64,000 bases of DNA from an uncultured Kiloniellaceae bacterium (GCA_947500035.1 CANMQP010000013.1:248001-312000), one strand, 5' to 3'. Counted from the first letter of the stretch, positions 33,256 through 43,550 are shown. Translations and numbers: made by a program. The notes: generated by a model from the letters alone, not told the origin.

Positions 33256-33283
33256 GCGGCGGACCTGGTTGCACGTCCGCCGC
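33256..33283 (-). terminator. Intercistronic hairpin between binding-protein and ATPase genes
   Basis: On the minus strand GCGGCGGAC pairs perfectly with GTCCGCCGC around a 10-base loop, and a T7 run follows at 33241-33247 after a short GC spacer. Such hairpins after ABC binding-protein genes often cause partial termination or protect the upstream mRNA. Confidence 0.65.
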
Positions 33284-33298
33284 ACGCAGAGAAATGGG

Positions 33299-34330
33299 CT
33301 ATTTCGCCTCGGATTTAGAATCGTAACGCTTCTGCCACTCAGCGAGAATAGCCTTACGGTTCTTGGCCGCAAAATCGAAATCGTTATCGATCATCGCATC
33401 GACCAGGCCTTCCGGAAAATGCTCGACGGGCTTGGCCACACCGGGATAGGCGACGACGGCATACCCGCTGTTATACATCTCGTTGGCTTCCTTAGAGACC
33501 ACGAAATCCATCAGCTTTTTGGCAGCGTCCATGGCATCCGTGCCCTTAACGATGGCCGCCGCTTCCATGTCCCAGCCTACGCCCTCGGAGGGCACCACGA
33601 TTTCGAGCGGTGCACCGGCGGCTTTCGATTTGGCGCCCCGGAAAGCAAAGGAGATGCCGATCGGGATTTCACCTGCCGCTGCCAGCTTGCAAGGCTTGGA
33701 ACCGGAATGGGTATAGCGGGCGATGTTTTCATGCAGGCCATCCATATAGGCCCAGCCACCCTCTTCACCGAACATCTGCAGCCAGGAGGAGACATCCAGG
33801 AAGCCGGTGCCAGACGAGGCCGGGTTAGGCATGATCACCTGTCCCTTGTAGACCGGCTTGGTCAGGTCTTTCCAGGAGGCTGGCATAGGCAGTCCCGCGG
33901 CTTCGGCCTCGGGAATATTCACACAAACCGACGCCACCCAGGCATCCATCCCGACCCAGGAGGGCGGCACTTCGCTGTCAACGAATTTCGGATCCAGTTC
34001 CTTGACACCGTTTGGCGCATAGGGCTCCAACATGCCTTCGCCCTTGAGCAGGATCAGGCTGGTTCCCGCCAGACCCCAGACCACATCGGCCTGCGGATTA
34101 TCCTTTTCCGCCAGCAGCTTCGCCGTCACGATGCCGGTCGAATCGCGCACCCATTTGATTTCAATATCCGGATGATGGGCATTAAAGGCCGCCGCATATT
34201 TCGCCAGGTCTTCAGCTTCCACCGCCGTGTAGACGGTCAACGTTTCCGCCGAGGCAGCATTGACCGCCAACCCGCCGGCAAGGGCGAAGCTGGCAACGCT
34301 CGTCACATACTTTGAGATATCAATTTTCAT
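33299..34330 (-). CDS. 2-aminoethylphosphonate-type periplasmic binding protein
   Basis: This 343-residue protein has a Sec signal peptide (hydrophobic core about 10-25, cleavage after ASA near 28). The mature protein is of the Fbp/AEP extracellular-binding class: LTVYTAVEAEDLAKYAAAFN, IEIKWVRDSTGIVTAKLLAE, NPQADVVWGLAGTS, and MPNPASSGTGFLDVSSW. The serine/threonine-rich loops suit binding of a phosphonate oxyanion. Downstream are ATPase and double-permease genes. It is separated from the upstream Na/Pi gene by about 120 bases, which may hold an internal promoter. Confidence 0.87.
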   Translation of the reverse strand: MKIDISKYVTSVASFALAGGLAVNAASAETLTVYTAVEAEDLAKYAAAFNAHHPDIEIKWVRDSTGIVTAKLLAEKDNPQADVVWGLAGTSLILLKGEGMLEPYAPNGVKELDPKFVDSEVPPSWVGMDAWVASVCVNIPEAEAAGLPMPASWKDLTKPVYKGQVIMPNPASSGTGFLDVSSWLQMFGEEGGWAYMDGLHENIARYTHSGSKPCKLAAAGEIPIGISFAFRGAKSKAAGAPLEIVVPSEGVGWDMEAAAIVKGTDAMDAAKKLMDFVVSKEANEMYNSGYAVVAYPGVAKPVEHFPEGLVDAMIDNDFDFAAKNRKAILAEWQKRYDSKSEAK

Positions 34331-34451
34331 TTTTTACTTCCCTGTCCATTGCACGATTTAAATTCGTTTTTTCATGGTGGTTTCGAGGAGGTTCAGCCTC
34401 CATTCGTTGGATAGGAGGACTGCAAGCCTCTCCCTTATAAAAATATCCGCC

Positions 34452-36173
34452 TTACGATTTCGGTCCGGCGATTGTCGCGCCTCCGTTTACATTGCGCTCC
34501 CGCAGAGTCTCGGCCTGTTCTTCATTTACCAGGCGGGAGCTGCGCAGCTCGCCCCGCCGGCTCAAGATCGGGTAGGCAACCGACGTCAGATGCGAGTTAA
34601 TGCGTTTAAAGTCACGCAGCATGTCGAGGTGCAGGCTGCTGGTCTCGATACTTTCGATCATGCCCGAGCGCAGCCGCTCGAGGTGCCATTCCGTGCCCTC
34701 CAGCTCCATCTTGCGGAACTGGTCTTTCCGCGCCAGAAGCAAACGCGCCTGCTGTGCGTCCGGCGTGATGAACACACTCAGCGACAAGCGGACCGTCTCC
34801 ATCAGCATGGAATGCACGTCGGCCAGCTCAGCAAGGCCCTGATCGGAGAAACTCAGCTTGCCTTTGATCTTCTTGGCCGCCAGTTCCATCAGGTTTTTGT
34901 CGATAATATCGCCGACATGTTCAAGGTTGGTCGTGAAGGTAATGATCTCGATACAGCGGCGGCTTTCGTCGTCGTCCAGCTCATCCCGGGAGAGACGCAT
35001 CAGATAGAGCTTCACGGCTTCGTAAAGCTGATCGATCTGGTCCTCCTGAGCCTCCACTTCCGACAACAGCGTCTTGTCGTCTTCACGGAAGACCCGGATG
35101 GTCTTTGCCAGCATATCCTCGATGATGTCACCCATTCGCAGGGTTTCGCGCGTCGCGCTGCTCAGAGCGAGTGAGGGCGTCTCCAGCAGGTGCTCGTCCA
35201 GGTAGCGCGGCCCGCTATCGCTCAGCTCAGCGCTCGGCTCCGGCAGGATTTTCTCCGTCAGCGCCGCGACCGGCCCGATGAGGGCCAGGGACAAGACACA
35301 AAGAGCACCGTTGAACGCGACGTGAAACACCACCACCTGCGCAGCGGGGTCGGGCACCAGCCTCGCGAGTTCGGGGGCAAGCCAGGGCAGCGCAATCCAG
35401 CAGGCAACCACGCCGATCAAGCGGAAAATCAGATTGCCCAGCGGGATGCGGCGCGCCGACACCGGTTCCGCGATCGTTGCAGTGATTGCCGGCAGCGCGG
35501 CGCCCAGATTGACACCCAGAACGATCGTCATGAGAGCTTCCAGCGGGAAAGCCCCTGCCACAGCCAGGGATGAAACCAGGAGCACGATGGCAACGCTGGA
35601 ATAGGCCATCCAGGTCAGGACAACACCAACCACGACCGCCAGGAAGGGTTCGCTGGCCATGGCGTTCAGAATCAGGCCGACGATCTCACTCTCGCCGAGC
35701 GACCGCGATGCGCCCCCCACCATATTCAGGGCAACCAGCAACATCGCAAAACCGATCAGAATACGGCCGATATGCTTGATACGCGGGCTGCGCTTTGCGC
35801 CCGCCACATGAATGACGTAGCCCAGGAACGCGAAGATAGGCCAGATCACGGCAATACCGGAGGCCACGACGACAACCGCCGCCGCAGACCCCAGATCCGC
35901 TCCCAGCATCACGGCAAGGGCAGGTGCCGTGGCAAGTGCGCCACGGCCCACGAAAGAACAAACGATGAGTGCCGTCGCGGTCGAACTTTGAATGAGCCCC
36001 GCAACAAGCGTACCGGCGCCGGCGGCAAAAACTCTATTACTGGTGCAGGAGGCGACAATGCTCCTGAGCTCGGTTCCAAAGGCACGTGTCATGCCTGTCC
36101 GAATCATCCGGGCGCCCCAAAGCAGCAGCGCCACACCCCCTAAAATCGTCAAAAAAACTTCTGTACCGCTCAA
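34452..36173 (-). CDS. Na/Pi cotransporter-family protein with PhoU-like C-terminal domain
   Basis: This 573-residue protein of the NptA/YjbB class has about nine helices. The first inverted repeat has the QSS signature (LVAGLIQSSTATALIV near 58-73) and the second a variant (WMAYSSVAIVLLVSSL). A cytoplasmic PhoU-like helical region covers about 330-550. Bacterial relatives such as E. coli YjbB export phosphate. It lies between phnY and the AEP transporter in an operon that releases one phosphate per AEP, so export of surplus phosphate is a sensible role. The direction of transport is inferred. Confidence 0.88.
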   Translation of the reverse strand: MSGTEVFLTILGGVALLLWGARMIRTGMTRAFGTELRSIVASCTSNRVFAAGAGTLVAGLIQSSTATALIVCSFVGRGALATAPALAVMLGADLGSAAAVVVVASGIAVIWPIFAFLGYVIHVAGAKRSPRIKHIGRILIGFAMLLVALNMVGGASRSLGESEIVGLILNAMASEPFLAVVVGVVLTWMAYSSVAIVLLVSSLAVAGAFPLEALMTIVLGVNLGAALPAITATIAEPVSARRIPLGNLIFRLIGVVACWIALPWLAPELARLVPDPAAQVVVFHVAFNGALCVLSLALIGPVAALTEKILPEPSAELSDSGPRYLDEHLLETPSLALSSATRETLRMGDIIEDMLAKTIRVFREDDKTLLSEVEAQEDQIDQLYEAVKLYLMRLSRDELDDDESRRCIEIITFTTNLEHVGDIIDKNLMELAAKKIKGKLSFSDQGLAELADVHSMLMETVRLSLSVFITPDAQQARLLLARKDQFRKMELEGTEWHLERLRSGMIESIETSSLHLDMLRDFKRINSHLTSVAYPILSRRGELRSSRLVNEEQAETLRERNVNGGATIAGPKS

Positions 36174-36208
36174 TCCTTGTTCCTTCTTTCAGTTCTTTCC
36201 ATCGCGCT

Positions 36209-37672
36209 TCAACCGGGCCAGGGCAGCGAATAGGTTTTGATATTGGAGAAGCTCTTCATGGCTTCGAGCACGCCCTCCTTATATCCTAACCCGGAATCCT
36301 TAATACCACCGAAAGGCGACATTTCGATTCGATATCCCGGCACTTCCCAGATATTGACCGTCCCGACATTCAGGCCATTGACGAAGGCCGTGATGCGATC
36401 GAGGCGGTTTGTACAGACACCCGCGGAAAGACCGAAAGCCGTCGAATTGGAAATTCGCATCACCTCGGCATCATCATTCGGCACACGCACGATCGGAATG
36501 ACCGGACCGAAGGTCTCTTCCATGACCAGTTCGGAGGCGTGATCGACTTTGTCGATTACAATCGGCGGCAGCAGGGCGCCCTGGCGCCCCGGATTATAGA
36601 GTATTTCCGCCCCGGCTTCTGCAGCTTTATGAACGCGCGCCTCGAAGAGCTTTGCCGCCTCCTCGTGAACGACCGTGCCCAGGTCGGTGTCCGGGTCGAA
36701 AGGATCGCCAAAAACGATCTTCCTGGCGCGCTCCTCCACCAACGGCACAAAGCGCTCCGCCACATCCTGCTGAACCAGTATCCGCTTGACCGCGGTACAA
36801 CGCTGACCCGAATTTTTAGTCGCACCGGCCACGGCCAGATCGGCGGCCTTGGCCAAATCATCGTCCGAAAGATCGTTCAGGATGATCAGCGGATCGTTAC
36901 CCCCCAATTCCAGAACGGTTCGGCGGTAGCCCGCACGGTTCGCGATCAGCTTGCCGACCGGAACACCGCCGGTGAAGGTGATCAGCTCGATGTTCTCATT
37001 GGTGATGAACTCGTCGCCCAGATCCTCGGGCATGCCGGTGAGGACGGACAGCATTTCCGGGGGCAAACCGGCCTCGTAAAGAATGTCAGCCAGGATCAGC
37101 GCCGTCATGGGTGTCAGGTCGGTCGGCTTACAGACGATACAGTTATTGGTCGCAACCGACGGCGCGATCTTATGGGAGATCATGTTCAGCGGATGATTGA
37201 AGGGCGTTATCGCGCTGATCGCCTTCAAGGGTTCGCGCATGGTGTAGATTCGCCGTGCCTTGCCCTGCGGGCTGACGTCGCAGGAGAAGATCTCGCCGTC
37301 GTCCCGGATGCAGAGTTGCGCGGTCAGGGTGTAAACGTCATAGGCGCGGCCCACTTCGTAAAGCGAATCCTTTTTCGAGAGTCCCAGCTCGAGCGAGATC
37401 AGATCCGAGATTTCATCGCGCCGGGACTGAATGATCTCCGCGGCGCGGAACAGGATCTGCTGCCGCTCGTAGCGGGTCAGTGTGGGCGTGTAAGCGCCCG
37501 CGATTTCGAAGGCTTCTCGCGCGTGAGCCGCCGTGCCCCGTGGCACGGTCCCGATCACCTGATTGCTATAGGGGTAACGGACCTCGATCACGCCTTCGGC
37601 GTCGACCTTGCGCCCGGCGATACGCATCATTTCGTGGCGCGGCCTACCGGCCATATCTTCGGCAAGACTCAT
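36209..37672 (-). CDS. phnY: Phosphonoacetaldehyde dehydrogenase
   Basis: This ALDH-family enzyme of about 487 residues is predicted to oxidise phosphonoacetaldehyde to phosphonoacetate. It has [34 protein letters not shown], the general base in [11 protein letters not shown], the nucleophile in [15 protein letters not shown] and ETFGPVIPI. The start is ATG 37672 with GGGA upstream; a TTG extends the frame to 37687. It sits directly between phnA and the phosphate transporter and follows phnW and phnA in order, which fixes the function better than sequence alone. This phnY is unrelated to the Fe/2-oxoglutarate hydroxylase of the same name. Confidence 0.9.
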   Translation of the reverse strand: MSLAEDMAGRPRHEMMRIAGRKVDAEGVIEVRYPYSNQVIGTVPRGTAAHAREAFEIAGAYTPTLTRYERQQILFRAAEIIQSRRDEISDLISLELGLSKKDSLYEVGRAYDVYTLTAQLCIRDDGEIFSCDVSPQGKARRIYTMREPLKAISAITPFNHPLNMISHKIAPSVATNNCIVCKPTDLTPMTALILADILYEAGLPPEMLSVLTGMPEDLGDEFITNENIELITFTGGVPVGKLIANRAGYRRTVLELGGNDPLIILNDLSDDDLAKAADLAVAGATKNSGQRCTAVKRILVQQDVAERFVPLVEERARKIVFGDPFDPDTDLGTVVHEEAAKLFEARVHKAAEAGAEILYNPGRQGALLPPIVIDKVDHASELVMEETFGPVIPIVRVPNDDAEVMRISNSTAFGLSAGVCTNRLDRITAFVNGLNVGTVNIWEVPGYRIEMSPFGGIKDSGLGYKEGVLEAMKSFSNIKTYSLPWPG

Positions 37673-37770
37673 TTCGTAAATTCCCAAGTGATGCGGCAGT
37701 TGGCCTGCCCTAGTCTATCAGAGTAACCCGATTCGTTCCGGATTCAGGAAGCGGTCCTTTAGTCCCGTCG

Positions 37771-39027
37771 TTACTGGGCTGCGCTCTGAACTTCGACGAT
37801 GTGGTTTAGAGCAACATCGAAAGCATCGAAGTTCCTGAGCGCACGGTTTGTAAGGTTCCGTACAGGCCGGTTCACCATAAGCGGCACGGTCTGTTCAGAG
37901 ATGCCGCCATGAGAGCGCAAGGGCACCTCCAGACCGGAAAGATCATGACCAGACTGGCTGGTTCCCAGAACCACGTGGCGTTTCGCGACGACGACCAAAT
38001 CTCCGATCCGATCTCGCGGCAGCTCGAAGCGAGTGCAGGCCTCGCTATTCCCCGCAACATACTCGATACCCTCGAGGGCGGAGAGCTTTCCGGTCAAGAT
38101 GTCGGCATCAGCGGAGGCCGGCAGATAAACCGTAGCGAAAGAGCCCAAAGCGCCATGATGAACCACATAAGGGTCGGTGATCGGCAGGATCACGCGGGCC
38201 ATAGCCGTTCCCATCCAGTCATCGAGCAGGTCCTGCAGATAAATAACCGCGGGTGCGCCATCGGAATCGTGCTTGGCATTCATGCCGTGATCCGCCGTCA
38301 GAGACAAAACACATCCCATGGCGTCGAGCTGAGCCCAGTAACCGTCCATCATAGCGTAGAAAGCGTTCGCACCCGGGGTTCCGGGCGCATGCTTGTGCTG
38401 CACATAGTCCGTGGTGGAGAGATACATCAGATCCGGCCGGTCCCGTTCCATTAACTTGACGCCCGCGGCGAAAACGAATTCGGAAAGCTCGGCGGAATAC
38501 ACATCGGGAACCGGCATCCCGACCATCTCGACAACACCTGAAATGCCATTCTCCGGAAGACTGGCCTGACCGGACTTCTCCGAGGAAAAGCAGGTGGCCG
38601 CGTCCGGACCAATGCGCAGGCCATGTCCGAGGAGGCGGCGCAGTTTATCCTTCGCGGTGACGATCGCGATCTTTGCGCCTTGCTCCTGGAACGCCTTGAA
38701 GATGGTCGGCGCGCGCAAGAATTTTGGATCGTTCATCATCACTTCCTCGCCGCTGTCGGGATCGAGGAAGTAGTTGCCTGAAATGCCGTGCACGGCGGGC
38801 GGCTGGCCGGTAACGATCGAGAGATTGTTGGGATTGGTAAAGCTCGGCACCACGCAATCCGCCCGCAAGTCGGCACCTTGCGCCAGCATTCTGGCGGTAA
38901 AGGGCATGACCCCCGCCGCGACCGCGGCTTCGATGTAGGCAGGCTCCGAACCATCGATGCAAACGACAACGACCGGCTGTGCCGGCCAATCGTAGCTGCG
39001 GTCGTTGACGGTGACTTTACGGTTCAT
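37771..39027 (-). CDS. phnA: Phosphonoacetate hydrolase
   Basis: This 418-residue alkaline-phosphatase-superfamily enzyme is predicted to cleave phosphonoacetate to acetate and phosphate with two zinc ions. Visible are D25 in VVCIDGSEP, the nucleophile T64 in VPSFTNPNNLS, STTDYVQHKHAPGT near 204-217, TADHGMNAKH near 245-254 and the late metal histidine in LRSHGGISEQ. Order and spacing match known PhnA enzymes. Second gene of the operon phnW-phnA-phnY. No signal peptide, so cytosolic. Confidence 0.94.
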   Translation of the reverse strand: MNRKVTVNDRSYDWPAQPVVVVCIDGSEPAYIEAAVAAGVMPFTARMLAQGADLRADCVVPSFTNPNNLSIVTGQPPAVHGISGNYFLDPDSGEEVMMNDPKFLRAPTIFKAFQEQGAKIAIVTAKDKLRRLLGHGLRIGPDAATCFSSEKSGQASLPENGISGVVEMVGMPVPDVYSAELSEFVFAAGVKLMERDRPDLMYLSTTDYVQHKHAPGTPGANAFYAMMDGYWAQLDAMGCVLSLTADHGMNAKHDSDGAPAVIYLQDLLDDWMGTAMARVILPITDPYVVHHGALGSFATVYLPASADADILTGKLSALEGIEYVAGNSEACTRFELPRDRIGDLVVVAKRHVVLGTSQSGHDLSGLEVPLRSHGGISEQTVPLMVNRPVRNLTNRALRNFDAFDVALNHIVEVQSAAQ

Positions 39028-39089
39028 GCTTTCATCCTCACTTCATCGTCCGGCGCTGGCCCGGAGTCCAATCCGAATCTATTCCGCAT

Positions 39090-40268
39090 CTATTCCGCGG
39101 CAGTGGTCTCACGTGCCGAAGATGCATCCTGCACGCCCATTTCACTTAGTACGCTCCGCACAGCTTCCAAAAGACCCCGGATGTCCTGAGCGTCAATCGC
39201 TCCGATGGTGCCGACCCGGAAGGTCGGCGCAGCCGTCAGCTTTCCTGGATAAATCACGAAACCGCGCGCCGCGAGAAGATCGTAAAAAACCTGGAAACTG
39301 AAACGCGGATCGGCTGGTTCCAGAAAGGCCGTAATGATGGGTGACTGAATTGCGTCGGCGAGCAGGGTTTCGAAGCCCATCTCCCGCATACCACGGACCA
39401 GAACGCTGTGGTTGCTGGCATAGCGGCCGCCCCGCCCTGCGACGCCGCCTTCATCGGCATGTTCATCGATAGCCACCGCCAACGCAGCCGCAGAATGAGT
39501 CGGTGGCGTAAAGCGCCAGCGGCCCGACTGCTCCAGATAGAGCCACTGGTCGTGAAGATCGAGTGACAGGGAATGCGCATTTCCGGCCGTACTAGCCAAG
39601 GCGCTCTTGCGCAGGATCGCAAAGCCCATGCCGGGTACAGCCTGAATACACTTGTTTGCAGATGACACCAGACCATCACAGGGCAAGGCCCGAACATCTA
39701 TCGGCAGAGCTGCAAAGGAACTCATGGCATCCACCAGCAGCGCGCGGCCATGGCGCGCCGTGACGACGGCGATGCTATTGAGAGGATTCAGGACTCCCGT
39801 CGTGGTCTCGCAATGCACGGCCGCAACATGCGTGATTGTGGTGTCTTCGCTCAACGCCGCATCAAGAGCCGAGACATCGTAGGCTTCCGTCTCGGGACTG
39901 CGCAGGATCGTACAGCAGCGCCCCATGACCTCAAGAATCTTGACGATCCGCTCACCATATGCGCCGTTGACCAGGACAGCGCAATGTCCGCCGCGCGGTA
40001 CCATCGTACCCAGCATCGCCTCGACGGCAAAGGTCCCACTGCCCTGCAGGGGTACGCAGACGAAATCGTCACCGCCGCCGGCCATATCGGTCAGGCGGGT
40101 GCAGATGTCACCTGTCAGCTTGATAAAGGGCTGATCCCAGGACCCCCAGTCTCGCTGCATAGCGGCCTTTACGGGCTTAGAGGTGGTCAAGGGGCCTGGT
40201 GTCAGAAGGAACTCGTGGTTCTCTCCGGTCCGTCTGGCGCGTTCGAGAACATTGTATTCGGCGGCCAT
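39090..40268 (-). CDS. phnW: 2-aminoethylphosphonate:pyruvate aminotransferase
   Basis: This class V aminotransferase transfers the amino group of AEP to pyruvate, giving phosphonoacetaldehyde and alanine. It has LLTPGPLTTS near the N-terminus, PLQGSGTFAVEAML, ETTTGVLNP, LLVDAMSSFAALPID, and the PLP lysine in SSANKCIQ (about residue 206 from the chosen start). I choose the ATG at 40268, preceded by AGGGAAG; an upstream ATG at 40295 adds nine residues. First gene of the AEP operon, divergent from a LysR regulator about 100 bases away. Confidence 0.95.
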   Translation of the reverse strand: MAAEYNVLERARRTGENHEFLLTPGPLTTSKPVKAAMQRDWGSWDQPFIKLTGDICTRLTDMAGGGDDFVCVPLQGSGTFAVEAMLGTMVPRGGHCAVLVNGAYGERIVKILEVMGRCCTILRSPETEAYDVSALDAALSEDTTITHVAAVHCETTTGVLNPLNSIAVVTARHGRALLVDAMSSFAALPIDVRALPCDGLVSSANKCIQAVPGMGFAILRKSALASTAGNAHSLSLDLHDQWLYLEQSGRWRFTPPTHSAAALAVAIDEHADEGGVAGRGGRYASNHSVLVRGMREMGFETLLADAIQSPIITAFLEPADPRFSFQVFYDLLAARGFVIYPGKLTAAPTFRVGTIGAIDAQDIRGLLEAVRSVLSEMGVQDASSARETTAAE

Positions 40269-40340
40269 GACTCTGAACTTCCCTGCGTCGCGCATGTTTC
40301 ATCTGCCGGCAGATTACGCAGCATCAGTTTCATATGTAAA

Positions 40341-40355
40341 ATCGATGTTTTCGAT
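40341..40355. promoter_or_regulatory. LysR-type operator candidate upstream of phnW
   Basis: ATCGA-TGTTT-TCGAT is a perfect 5-bp dyad with a 5-base spacer (15 bp), fitting the T-N11-A box of LysR regulators. It lies 14 bases before the LysR ATG and about 70 bases before the phnW start, so it could serve both autoregulation and activation of the AEP operon. Confidence 0.55.
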
Positions 40356-40369
40356 ATATATTATACTTC

Positions 40370-41236
40370 ATGTCTATGATTTATTCTCAAGTCAGAGCCT
40401 TTCATGCCGTCGCCAGTCACGGCAGCTACACGCGCGCGGCGGCGGCGCTGAACGTTTCGCAGCCGACTCTTTCTTCGCAGGTCAAGGCACTTGAAACCCA
40501 TTACGACGTGGAACTCTTCGTTCCGGCGGGCCGCGGTATCGAGATCACACCCCTGGGCCGGCGGCTGCACGCGATTACGCAAAAGCAATTCCGCCTGGAA
40601 GCGGAAGCCGAACTCCTGCTCTCGGAGACCCGCAACCTGAATGCGGGGTTCCTGCGGATCGGCGCAGACTCACCCTATCACGCCCTGCCGCTCGTCGCGC
40701 GTTACAAAGAACAATACCCCGGCATCGAGATTTCGATGAACTTCGGCAATTCGCGCGACACACTGGCAGAGCTGATGGCGCGGCGCATCGATGTCGCGAT
40801 CATCCCCCCACCGCCCACAGACGATCCGCGCCTGATCTCGCAACTTCTCATTGCCGACCGGCTCGTTGCCTTTGTCCCGAAGGCGCATAAATGGGCGAAA
40901 CGAAAAAGCGTGAACCTCAAACAGCTTGCCGGTACCCGGGTCATCTTGAGAGAAGAGGGATCAACAACCCGCGCCGTATTCGAAGCCGCCATTGCCGCCG
41001 CCGGAATGAGCCTCACGGATGTCTTCGAGATCGGCAGCCGCGAAGCCGTTCGCGCCGCCGTGGTCGAGGGCTTGGGCATCGGCGTGGTTTCCGAAGCGGA
41101 ACTGATTCGGGGCGACAACATCCACGTCCTGCCGATTTCCGGCGCAGACCTGCGGGTTCCGGAACACCTGGTCTGCCTCGCCGAATGCGCCCCGCAGCGA
41201 ACGATTAAAGCTGTATTTGACCTGCTGGAGAATTAG
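40370..41236 (+). CDS. LysR-family regulator of AEP catabolism (probable)
   Basis: This 288-residue protein has a LysR HTH in residues 1-62 ([35 protein letters not shown]) and an effector domain from about 92. It diverges from phnW, over a LysR-type dyad at 40341-40355, and is followed by phnC. Control of AEP catabolism by a LysR protein responding to AEP, independent of phosphate status, is known for other phnWAY operons. The present assignment is by context. Confidence 0.88.
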   Translation: MSMIYSQVRAFHAVASHGSYTRAAAALNVSQPTLSSQVKALETHYDVELFVPAGRGIEITPLGRRLHAITQKQFRLEAEAELLLSETRNLNAGFLRIGADSPYHALPLVARYKEQYPGIEISMNFGNSRDTLAELMARRIDVAIIPPPPTDDPRLISQLLIADRLVAFVPKAHKWAKRKSVNLKQLAGTRVILREEGSTTRAVFEAAIAAAGMSLTDVFEIGSREAVRAAVVEGLGIGVVSEAELIRGDNIHVLPISGADLRVPEHLVCLAECAPQRTIKAVFDLLEN

Positions 41237-41390
41237 TTCGAGGCCACCGCAGCGCTCAACCCAGGACGTAAATAACGAATTAGTCCACAAATTATCCACG
41301 GCAAATTTAACAAAAGAGAAAAGTTTTCGTCACATCTCCGTCAGCGCTTTTCGTCACCCTCTTCCGGAGATAAACGGGGAGTGTGGGGTT

Positions 41391-42257
41391 ATGGGTTCAG
41401 CCATTGAGGTCGATGGACTGTCGAAAACCTTTCGGAAACATCGTGCGCTAAAGAATGTCTCGCTGACGGTTGAACGTGGCGAGATGGTTGCGCTGATCGG
41501 TGCATCCGGGTCGGGTAAATCGACTCTAATACGTCTGATTTCCGGATTGGAGCGCGGGGATAAGACCGCCGGCGCCAGTCAGGCGGGAAACAGCGGCCGC
41601 ATTCAGGTTCTGGGTTCATCGGTCCAGGACAGCGGCCAGCTCAACCGGAGCATTCGCGGTTTGCGCGCCCGCATCGGCGTGATATTTCAACAGTTTAACC
41701 TGGTTAACCGGCTGTCGTTGCTGACCAACGTGGTCCTGGGTGTTCTGGGCCGCATACCGGCCTGGCGCGGGACGCTCGGTCTTTTCACCCGCGAAGAAAA
41801 AATGCTGGCCATGGAAGCCTTGCGCCGGGTCGGTATGGATCAATACGCAGGACAGCGCGCCTCGACTCTCTCAGGCGGTCAGCAACAGCGCGCGGCAATC
41901 GCACGTGCCCTGATGCAAGGCGCTGAAGTCCTGCTTGCCGACGAACCCATTGCATCGCTCGATCCCGAATCAGCCCGCCGGGTCATGGAAAACATGGCAC
42001 GGATCAACCGCGAAGATGGCATTACCATCGTCGTATCCCTGCATCAGGTTGCCTACGCCATGCGCTATTGCCCGCGCACCGTCGCCCTGCGTGCCGGCGA
42101 AGTGGTTTATGACGGCCCCAGCGAAGCGCTGACGCCAAGCTTCCTGCGTGAACTCTACGGTGCCGACAGCGAAGAGCTCGTCATGGACGAAACGCTCAGC
42201 GGCGCTATTCACGGGGTCGAGGCACCGCAGCAGATGCCGATTGCCGCCACGGCTTAG
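41391..42257 (+). CDS. phnC: Phosphonate ABC transporter, ATP-binding protein
   Basis: This ATPase of 288 residues starts at the ATG at 41391 with GGGGAG upstream; the frame opens earlier, inside the LysR gene, but without a start site. It has Walker [11 protein letters not shown]-loop [19 protein letters not shown], signature LSGGQQQR, Walker [14 protein letters not shown] and the H-loop VSLHQV. The long Q-loop region with LGRIPAWRG is typical of PhnC. First gene of phnCDE. Energises uptake of phosphonates for the C-P lyase. Confidence 0.95.
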   Translation: MGSAIEVDGLSKTFRKHRALKNVSLTVERGEMVALIGASGSGKSTLIRLISGLERGDKTAGASQAGNSGRIQVLGSSVQDSGQLNRSIRGLRARIGVIFQQFNLVNRLSLLTNVVLGVLGRIPAWRGTLGLFTREEKMLAMEALRRVGMDQYAGQRASTLSGGQQQRAAIARALMQGAEVLLADEPIASLDPESARRVMENMARINREDGITIVVSLHQVAYAMRYCPRTVALRAGEVVYDGPSEALTPSFLRELYGADSEELVMDETLSGAIHGVEAPQQMPIAATA

Positions 42258-42345
42258 CGACCCCGCAGCCGCGGTGTTAAAGCGGCCGCGGCCGGGCCGA
42301 ACTCAAGAACCGACCAATAAACAGTTGTCTTACAAGGAGAAACTC

Positions 42346-43344
42346 ATGTTTGCTAAATTTGCCGGTGCCGCCACGATCGCGGCGACCGCCTTGACAACCA
42401 GCCTCGCTTTCACGGCCTCCGCCGCCGCGGAGAAGCTTGAGACGCTCAACTTCGGCATCATCTCGACCGAGTCCTCACAGAACCTTAAGACCATCTGGGA
42501 TCCGTTCCTGGAGGACATGGAAAAGAAACTCGGCATGAAGGTAAAAGCCTTCTTCGCGCCTGACTATGCAGGCGTCATCGAAGGCATGCGCTTCGACAAG
42601 GTCGATGTCGCCTGGTTCGGCAACAAATCGGCCATGGAAGCCGTCGACCGCGCCGGCGGCGAAGTCTTCGTCCAGACCGTCGACGTCACCGGCAACCCCG
42701 GCTATTGGTCACTGCTGCTTGCCCACAAGGACAGCAAGCTCGAGAAGCTGGAGGACGTCCTGGGTTGCGAAGGCGACCTGGCGTTCGGCAACGGCGATCC
42801 GAACTCGACCTCCGGCTTCCTGGTGCCGAGCTACTACGTCTTTGCACAGAACAACGTTGATCCGAAGGACTGCTTTAAGACCGTTCGCAGCGCCAATCAC
42901 GAAACCAACGCACTGGCCGTCGCCAACAAACAGGTCGACTTCGCGACCAACAACACCGAGAGCCTGAGCCGGATCAAAGAAAACAATCCGAAGGCCTTCG
43001 AGAACATCAAGGTCATCTGGCAGTCGCCACTGATCCCCGCCGATCCGATCGTCTATCGCAAGAACCTCTCCGACGAGACCAAGGCACAGCTGAAGGCCTT
43101 CTTCCTGGGCTATGGCCGCCTGGGTACGGACGTCGAGAAGGAAAAGAAAATCCTCGCTGACCTGCAGTGGGCTCCCTTCCGCGACTCCTCAAACGCACAG
43201 CTCTACCCGATCCGTCAGTTGCAGCTTTTCCGTGACAAAGTGAAGCTGCAGGGCGATGAGCGGATGGATACCAGCGAAAAGAACGAAAAGATCGCGAGCA
43301 TCGAAGAGAAGCTCGATACCCTGAAAATCCTGGCCAACAACTAA
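42346..43344 (+). CDS. phnD: Phosphonate ABC transporter, periplasmic binding protein
   Basis: This 332-residue protein has a signal peptide (core about 5-22, cleavage after ASA near 25). Mature features are LNFGIISTESSQNLKTIWDPFLEDMEKKLG, VAWFGNKSAMEAVDRA, GNGDPNSTSGFLVPSYYVF and WQSPLIPADPIVYRKNL, all standard PhnD positions around the phosphonate pocket. The start is fixed by AAGGAGA seven bases upstream. A strong hairpin follows the stop. Confidence 0.95.
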   Translation: MFAKFAGAATIAATALTTSLAFTASAAAEKLETLNFGIISTESSQNLKTIWDPFLEDMEKKLGMKVKAFFAPDYAGVIEGMRFDKVDVAWFGNKSAMEAVDRAGGEVFVQTVDVTGNPGYWSLLLAHKDSKLEKLEDVLGCEGDLAFGNGDPNSTSGFLVPSYYVFAQNNVDPKDCFKTVRSANHETNALAVANKQVDFATNNTESLSRIKENNPKAFENIKVIWQSPLIPADPIVYRKNLSDETKAQLKAFFLGYGRLGTDVEKEKKILADLQWAPFRDSSNAQLYPIRQLQLFRDKVKLQGDERMDTSEKNEKIASIEEKLDTLKILANN

Positions 43345-43364
43345 GGCCGGAACCGATAGAAGGG

Positions 43365-43398
43365 ACGGTGGCGCTCCAACCGGGCGCCACCGTTTCTC
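43365..43398 (+). terminator. Intercistronic terminator-like hairpin between phnD and phnE
   Basis: ACGGTGGCGC (43365-43374) pairs perfectly with GCGCCACCGT (43384-43393) around a 9-base loop, followed by TTCTC. The weak T-tract suggests partial termination or an mRNA-stabilising end that keeps PhnD in excess over PhnE. A smaller hairpin, GTGGAA-CTGA-TTCCAC, lies at 43501-43516. Confidence 0.65.
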
Positions 43399-43550
43399 TA
43401 TCCACTCTGCCTTTCAAACGACTGGGTTGAGAACTCACAAGCACAAAAAAAGGAACGGCAGCGAAACCATCGCCGTTTGTGAGTCCTGAACCCCGGTGCG
43501 GTGGAACTGATTCCACCACACAGACCACCCTCAACTCCCGGACCCTAATC

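Noticed and set aside
37771-40268. Phosphonatase (phnX) route for AEP
   Set aside because: No phnX-type hydrolase is present. The genes after phnW are phosphonoacetate hydrolase and phosphonoacetaldehyde dehydrogenase, which define the other branch.
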